A program made the translations under genes and the position numbers. Of a stretch of 41,401 nucleotides of DNA, positions 37,712 through 41,401 are shown piece after piece (the stretch's first letter is position 1; each line of letters opens with the position of its first letter). The DNA comes from Bacillus sp. (in: firmicutes) (GTDB taxonomy: Bacteria; Bacillota; Bacilli; Bacillales; Salisediminibacteriaceae): the NCBI GenBank assembly GCA_021208645.1, contig JAJOJL010000014.1, forward strand, positions 1 through 41,401, written 5' to 3'. Under the pieces are notes generated by a model. The model was not told the DNA's origin and ran no database searches. It saw only the letters and a list, made by a program, of their open reading frames with translations.

Positions 37712-38533
37712 ATGTATAAGAAAGACGGTCATATTCACAGCCCTTATTGTCCTCACGGTACCAATTATGAACTGGAGGCATACATTTTAAAAGGATTAGA
37801 GTTAGGTTACGATGAAATGACTTTCACCGAGCATGCCCCCTTGCCAAAGAACTTCGAAGATCCTGTCCCCCTTAAGGACAGTGCCATGTCCTGGTCTGAT
37901 TTGGAACCTTATTTAATTAAATTGAATAATCTTAAAAGAAAATACGAAAACAAAATCACTATTAACATAGGTCTGGAAATTGATTACATAGAAGGGTTCG
38001 AAAAGGAAACAAAACAATTTCTCCAAAAGTGGGGACCAATGATTGATGACTCCATCCTTTCTGTTCACTTCATCAAGGCCTCGACTACTGACAGCTACAT
38101 TTGCCTAGACTATTCGCCAGACAGCTTTGAGAAATTAGTTGAGGAATACCAATCCATTGAAGGTGTTTATCAGAAATACTATGACACATTAACCAATTCC
38201 ATCCTTGCAGAACTTGGCCCATATAAACCAAAGAGAGTAGGTCATATAACATTAGTTAGGAAATTCCAAAGATCTTTCCCAAGGGATTTTAATGATAAAA
38301 AATATATCTTAGAAGCATTACAATTAGTCCAAAAACAAGGAATGTCACTAGATATAAATGGAGCAGGTAGACTAAAACCACTCTGCAGGGAATTTTACCC
38401 TCCCTTAGATTGGGTGAAAGTAGCAGCAGATATGAATATCCCGCTGGTTTACGGTTCTGATGCCCACTCTCCCTTACAATTAGGTGAGGGACTGACTGAA
38501 TTTCAGCAGTTTACTCAAAATTTTAGCAAGTAA
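37712..38533 (+). CDS. hisJ: Histidinol-phosphatase, PHP type
   Basis: Removes phosphate from histidinol phosphate, the penultimate step of histidine synthesis (B. subtilis HisJ/HisK, PHP family rather than HisB or HAD type). 273 residues, the usual length. Metal ligands are visible in KDGHIHSPYCPHGT near 5 and TFTEHAPLP near 40, then GLEIDYIEGFEKE near 90, SVHFIK near 120, GHITLVRKF near 178 and VYGSDAHSPLQLG near 250. The gene lies apart from any his operon, as in B. subtilis. Its last 11 bp overlap the end of yttP on the other strand. Confidence 0.94.
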   Translation: MYKKDGHIHSPYCPHGTNYELEAYILKGLELGYDEMTFTEHAPLPKNFEDPVPLKDSAMSWSDLEPYLIKLNNLKRKYENKITINIGLEIDYIEGFEKETKQFLQKWGPMIDDSILSVHFIKASTTDSYICLDYSPDSFEKLVEEYQSIEGVYQKYYDTLTNSILAELGPYKPKRVGHITLVRKFQRSFPRDFNDKKYILEALQLVQKQGMSLDINGAGRLKPLCREFYPPLDWVKVAADMNIPLVYGSDAHSPLQLGEGLTEFQQFTQNFSK

Positions 38534-39145
38534 TGGAATCCTTAAAGTATATGGCTATCCAATTAGCAATCTCGGAAAAATAGTCATCTAGAAAACCCTT
38601 TTCATGAGGCATCAAATGATAAACCTCTCTAATATATTGGGGATGTAGAAATGGCATTGTCAACATCCCCCTTAATTGCAGAACAATATATTCGCTGGGC
38701 AAGGATTTCATTTCTCCATTGCCGTGTGCTACTTGTAGGATGGTCTGAAATAAATGTTTCTCCTTTGCTAAATAGGTGGTCATAAGTTCTCTAACTAACG
38801 TTGTATCTAATGTAATCTCCCTGTGAACAAAACGTGCATGCTGATGCCTGGTTTGCTGAAAAATCAATACATCCCAAATTGCTACTAATAAACAATCATA
38901 CGCAGTATCTTCTTTATTTTCAGCACGAGCAGCTTGTTTTTCAATTTCTTTAACGTACCCCTCCAAAAAATCGGTGATGAGTTCCTCCAACAACCCTGCT
39001 TCCCTCCAAAATGATAAGAGATTAAAGCGATGTTACATTCAGCCTTTTTGGCAATATCTCTGACAGAGGTACCTGAATAGCCTTGTACATTAAATAAATC
39101 AATTGCTGCCTTCAATACTTTTTCTTTAGAAGCCTTCCTTGCCAT
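38523..39145 (-). CDS. yttP: YttP, TetR family regulator (one frameshift)
   Basis: Transcriptional regulator of about 207 residues after correction; ligand and target unknown. N-terminal TetR helix-turn-helix: KEKVLKAAIDLFNVQGYSGT, then SVRDIAKKAECNIALISYHF and GGKQGLLEEL. The C-terminal ligand domain is helical. One base is missing at about 38994-38995; restoring it turns GKQGCWRNS into GKQGLLEELITDFLEGY. The start ATG at 39145 (MARKASKEK) is preferred to a GTG at 39157 that lies within the ribosome site GGTGGTGAG. It converges on hisJ with an 11-bp overlap of the two 3' ends. Confidence 0.9.
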
Positions 39146-39365
39146 TGGACTCACCACCTTCTTTAATGCATCATTTCATTCTTCAAGTATTCGGAAGATA
39201 TTATGGCACTATCTAAAATTTATTTTACTACATGTACCTGCAATATACAGAAAAATTATAAGACAAATAAGTAAATTTTTTCGATTAGAATTTTCCAAAG
39301 TATCATCAAAAAAACATGTTCACCCTATTTAGAAAGCTAAATTCACCACCACCCCTTGCAATTTG

Positions 39366-39374
39366 TGATATACT
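39366..39374 (+). promoter_or_regulatory. Extended -10 promoter of ytsP
   Basis: TGATATACT (TGnTATACT) 28 bases before the ATG of ytsP; the leader would be about 22 nt. No clear -35. Confidence 0.5.
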
Positions 39375-39402
39375 TTTTCAAATGTCAATAAGGAGGAATT
39401 CC

Positions 39403-39885
39403 ATGTTTCAGACAAAAGATTATACAGGAACACTAACTGAACAATATGAAACCTTAAGTAAACAACTACATGCTTTATTAGATGGAGAGACGGATCCTAT
39501 CTCTCATTTAAGTAATGCATCTGCATTATTAAATCATTTTTTAGACGATGTAAATTGGGTTGGTTTTTACCTATGGAAAGAAGATCAGTTGGTTCTAGGT
39601 CCTTTTCAAGGACTTCCTGCTTGTGTTCGAATCCCTAATGGAAAGGGAGTTTGTGGGACTGCAGCTAAGGAACGACGTACAGTGAGGGTCAAGGATGTCC
39701 ATACGTTTCCTGGGCATATTGCTTGTGATGCTGCTTCCAACTCGGAAATTGTTGTACCTATGATCAAAGAAGATGGTCAGTTGATCGGTGTCCTCGATAT
39801 AGACAGTCCTCTGAAGGAGAGATTTTCTGAAGAGGATCAGGAAGGTTTGGAATTATTCGTAAGAACATTGATTAAATTTCTATAA
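39403..39885 (+). CDS. ytsP: YtsP, GAF-domain free methionine-(R)-sulfoxide reductase
   Basis: GAF-fold enzyme of 160 residues resembling fRMsr, which reduces free methionine-(R)-sulfoxide. The three cysteines that fRMsr uses are in place: QGLPACVRIPNGKGVCGTAA (first two) and GHIACDAASNSEIVVPM (third). NWVGFYLWKEDQLVLGPFQG precedes them and GVLDIDSPLKERFSEEDQEG follows; all are family signatures. ATG at 39403 is 7 bases after AAGGAGGA; an upstream extension to 39316 covers the promoter and is rejected. It stands between yttP and rpsD, as in B. subtilis. Confidence 0.93.
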   Translation: MFQTKDYTGTLTEQYETLSKQLHALLDGETDPISHLSNASALLNHFLDDVNWVGFYLWKEDQLVLGPFQGLPACVRIPNGKGVCGTAAKERRTVRVKDVHTFPGHIACDAASNSEIVVPMIKEDGQLIGVLDIDSPLKERFSEEDQEGLELFVRTLIKFL

Positions 39886-39926
39886 GAGTTTGGTCAATAC
39901 ACTAAGTCTTTAAATTAAATACACTT

Positions 39927-39955
39927 CCCTATGAAACTTTTTCATGGGGTTTTTC
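39927..39955 (+). terminator. Terminator of ytsP
   Basis: Stem CCCTATGAAA / TTTCATGGGG with a 3-nt loop, then TTTTTCC. Confidence 0.85.
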
Positions 39956-40006
39956 CTCTTACACAGAGAATTGTATGATTGATTTTAAATATATATCAAT
40001 TATTTC

Positions 40007-40035
40007 TTGACTTCTAACCCTAAAAATTATAAACT
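40007..40035 (+). promoter_or_regulatory. SigmaA-type promoter of rpsD
   Basis: TTGACT (40007-40012), 17 bp, TAAACT (40030-40035); alternatively TATAAA at 40028 with a 15-bp spacer. Start near 40042, giving a leader of about 245 nt. Confidence 0.55.
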
Positions 40036-40094
40036 GTAGTTTGTGCAAATAAAGACGGCCAAGGTAAGCTTCATATTGTTCATTTTATTCCCGT

Positions 40095-40285
40095 TTGATT
40101 GCATTGCTGAATTGCAGGCGAATTAAAAGTTAATTTTCGCCGCAGAGTCATTCTCTGCTAAAAAACGAGGTGTACCGTGTAACCTCTAGCTGTCGAGGCG
40201 AAGGTGCATGAAAATAAAATGACCTATGAGTGAGATTACCACTGTTGATTATTTCACTAATTTTTCATATGAGGAGGAGTCAATC
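40095..40285 (+). ncRNA. rpsD leader, probable S4-binding autoregulatory RNA
   Basis: A long structured leader stands where Bacillus rpsD has the known S4 leader, which S4 binds to repress its own gene. Visible stems: GGCGAATTAA / TTAATTTTCGCC (40117-40141), GCAGAG / CTCTGC (40142-40158) and GAGGT / ACCTC (40167-40186), then a loosely structured part up to GAGGAGGAG. That it is an S4 leader follows from position and hairpin content; I cannot confirm the pseudoknot by eye. Confidence 0.65.
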
Positions 40286-40888
40286 ATGGCTCGATATACA
40301 GGACCAAGTTGGAAGCTTTCCCGTCGTTTAGGAATTTCTTTAAGCGGAACAGGAAAAGAGCTTCAAAAACGCCCTTATGGACCGGGGGAACACGGACCGA
40401 ACCAACGTAAGAAAGTGTCTGAATACGGACAACAATTACAAGAGAAGCAAAAGCTTCGTCATATGTACGGAATGAACGAGCGTCAATTCCGTAAGTTATT
40501 TGACCGCGCTGGTAAAATGAAAGGTATCCACGGTGAGAACTTCATGATTCTTCTTGAGTCTCGCTTAGACAACCTTGTTTACCGTATGGGTCTTGCTCGT
40601 ACTCGTCGTCAAGCTCGTCAGCTTGTAAACCACGGACACGTAACAGTAGATGGTAACCGCGTTGACATTCCATCTTACCGCGTAGCTCCTGGACAAGTAA
40701 TCGGCTTACGTGAAAAATCTCGTAACCTTGATATCGTTAAGGAAGCAATCGATGTAAACAACTTCGTACCTGCATACCTTGACTTTAATGCAGATGCATT
40801 AGAAGGTACGTACAGTCGCCTTCCAGAGCGCTCTGAGTTACCTGCTGAAATTTCTGAGCAGTTAATCGTTGAGTTCTACTCAAGATAA
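40286..40888 (+). CDS. rpsD: 30S ribosomal protein S4
   Basis: Primary 16S rRNA-binding protein of the small subunit and, in Bacillus, repressor of its own gene. 200 residues, standard length. It begins [20 protein letters not shown], and has [20 protein letters not shown] near 21. The S4 RNA-binding domain includes [20 protein letters not shown] near 88 and [20 protein letters not shown] near 108. It lacks the N-terminal zinc cysteines of some S4 proteins, as is usual for this Bacillus form. Codon use is that of a highly expressed gene. ATG 40286 follows GAGGAGGAG; an in-frame ATG at 40226 lies inside the leader. Confidence 0.97.
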   Translation: MARYTGPSWKLSRRLGISLSGTGKELQKRPYGPGEHGPNQRKKVSEYGQQLQEKQKLRHMYGMNERQFRKLFDRAGKMKGIHGENFMILLESRLDNLVYRMGLARTRRQARQLVNHGHVTVDGNRVDIPSYRVAPGQVIGLREKSRNLDIVKEAIDVNNFVPAYLDFNADALEGTYSRLPERSELPAEISEQLIVEFYSR

Positions 40889-40900
40889 TGAACTTTCGAA

Positions 40901-40932
40901 ACATCCAATCCCTTTTGGGGTTGGGTGTTTTT
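40901..40932 (+). terminator. Terminator of rpsD
   Basis: Stem ACATCCAATCCC / GGGTTGGGTGT with a short TTTT(G) loop, followed by TTTTTT. Confidence 0.9.
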
Positions 40933-40939
40933 TATATTT

Positions 40940-41063
40940 GGCTCTGTTAGTGAATAGTGTTTATTTTGGATATACGTTGATTATGCGAAAGGAGCAAGAA
41001 TCCGCCGTTGCCCGCGGAAAGCGAGCTCCTGTAGCATAAATCAACAACAAAGACTAACAGAGC
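40940..41063. repeat. Short interspersed element with GGCTCTGTTAG / CTAACAGAGC termini (124 bp)
   Basis: Inverted ends GGCTCTGTTAGT and ACTAACAGAGC match well. The right half (CGTTGCCCGCGGAAAGCGAG, then CTCCTGTAGCATAAATCAAC) is nearly identical to the end of the element at 29488-29955. The interior is short and non-coding. It lies directly after the rpsD terminator. Confidence 0.7.
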
Positions 41064-41401
41064 TTTATATTTAGGCTAACCGTCTGTGCGAAAAAACGAC
41101 AATAAAGGGGGCTTTTCGATAAAAAAGATCTTGGTTCTAAGATCTGTGGTCAGAAGGGATCGCTCTTATGGTGGATTTGGAAATCAAATTAAAATGCCCA
41201 ATCGAAAAATAAGCGGAGAAAGTTCCCTTAAATAGTAAATGGACATTGAAAACAGCTTAAATAGCCGGAGAGATGAGACTGTCGATTAACTCATATAAAT
41301 TTCTTTTTTCACAAACCTTTATCTATTTTTTACATGTACACATCACTTTCCTCCATTTATACAGTAAAATTAAGACATAACTTATGTATGGAGTGATCGT
41401 G
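41064..41401. other. Unassigned sequence after rpsD, to the window end
   Basis: No open frame longer than a few dozen codons. A hairpin AGATCTT / AAGATCT lies at 41129-41148. The stretch 41205-41270 (AAGCGGAGAAAGTTCCCTTA and following) is unlike its neighbours and recalls decayed intergenic repeats. The final bases, GGAGTGATCGTG, could be a ribosome site and a GTG start of a gene beyond the edge. In B. subtilis tyrS follows rpsD on the opposite strand; it is not visible here. Confidence 0.4.

Noticed and set aside
41390-41401. Gene start (GTG) at the very end of the window
   Set aside because: GGAGTGATCGTG could be a ribosome site and start, but only one codon is visible.

Overview
The window looks like the chromosome of a spore-forming, low-G+C member of the Bacillaceae. 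Gene content and order closely follow the ytvI to rpsD segment of Bacillus subtilis as I remember it. Spore-former markers are ytrH, the gerW-type gene ytfJ and an alpha/beta-type small acid-soluble spore protein (SASP). I cannot name the species. Nearly all of it is conserved core genome; I found no prophage, plasmid module, transposase, tRNA, rRNA or CRISPR array.

Layout. 1-420 is repeat-rich intergenic DNA, then ytvI (+). 1618-13260 is a long minus-strand block of central metabolism and replication: dnaE, malic enzyme, a FadR-type GntR regulator, accD-accA, pfkA-pyk and fxsA. 13490-15720 holds ytrH, a small unknown gene, nrnA and ytpI. 15788-19347 holds ytoI, ytkL and a pepQ-type peptidase. 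19498-22152 is the most accessory part: a thioredoxin-reductase-like flavoprotein without the redox CxxC, a HAD-type nucleotidase, a small secreted protein and a universal stress protein. 22342-29414 is minus strand: an EcsC-family protein, ackA, ytxK, tpx, ytfJ, ytfI, yteJ and sppA. 30155-37467 holds nadF (+), then ytcJ, a SASP gene, thiI, a NifS-type desulfurase and ezrA (all -). 37712-40888 holds hisJ (+), yttP (-), ytsP (+) and rpsD (+) with its S4-type leader.

How the genes work together. pfkA and pyk are the two control points of glycolysis. The malic enzyme can make pyruvate and NADPH, acetate kinase handles overflow acetyl-phosphate, and accDA commits acetyl-CoA to malonyl-CoA. The accDA promoter is strong, and a sequence resembling the FapR operator lies just upstream of it. 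The desulfurase and ThiI form the usual sulfur-transfer pair for 4-thiouridine and thiazole.

Two things stand out. First, a 132-nt element sits immediately after the stop codons of nrnA and nadF, in the sense orientation each time, and its first hairpin has changed by compensatory substitutions; the 3' part of a third copy opens the window. Second, at least 22 single-base indels break 15 genes, many in homopolymers and some in genes expected to be essential (dnaE, accA). This points to sequence error rather than gene decay, so broken genes are annotated as full-length CDS with the break positions given.
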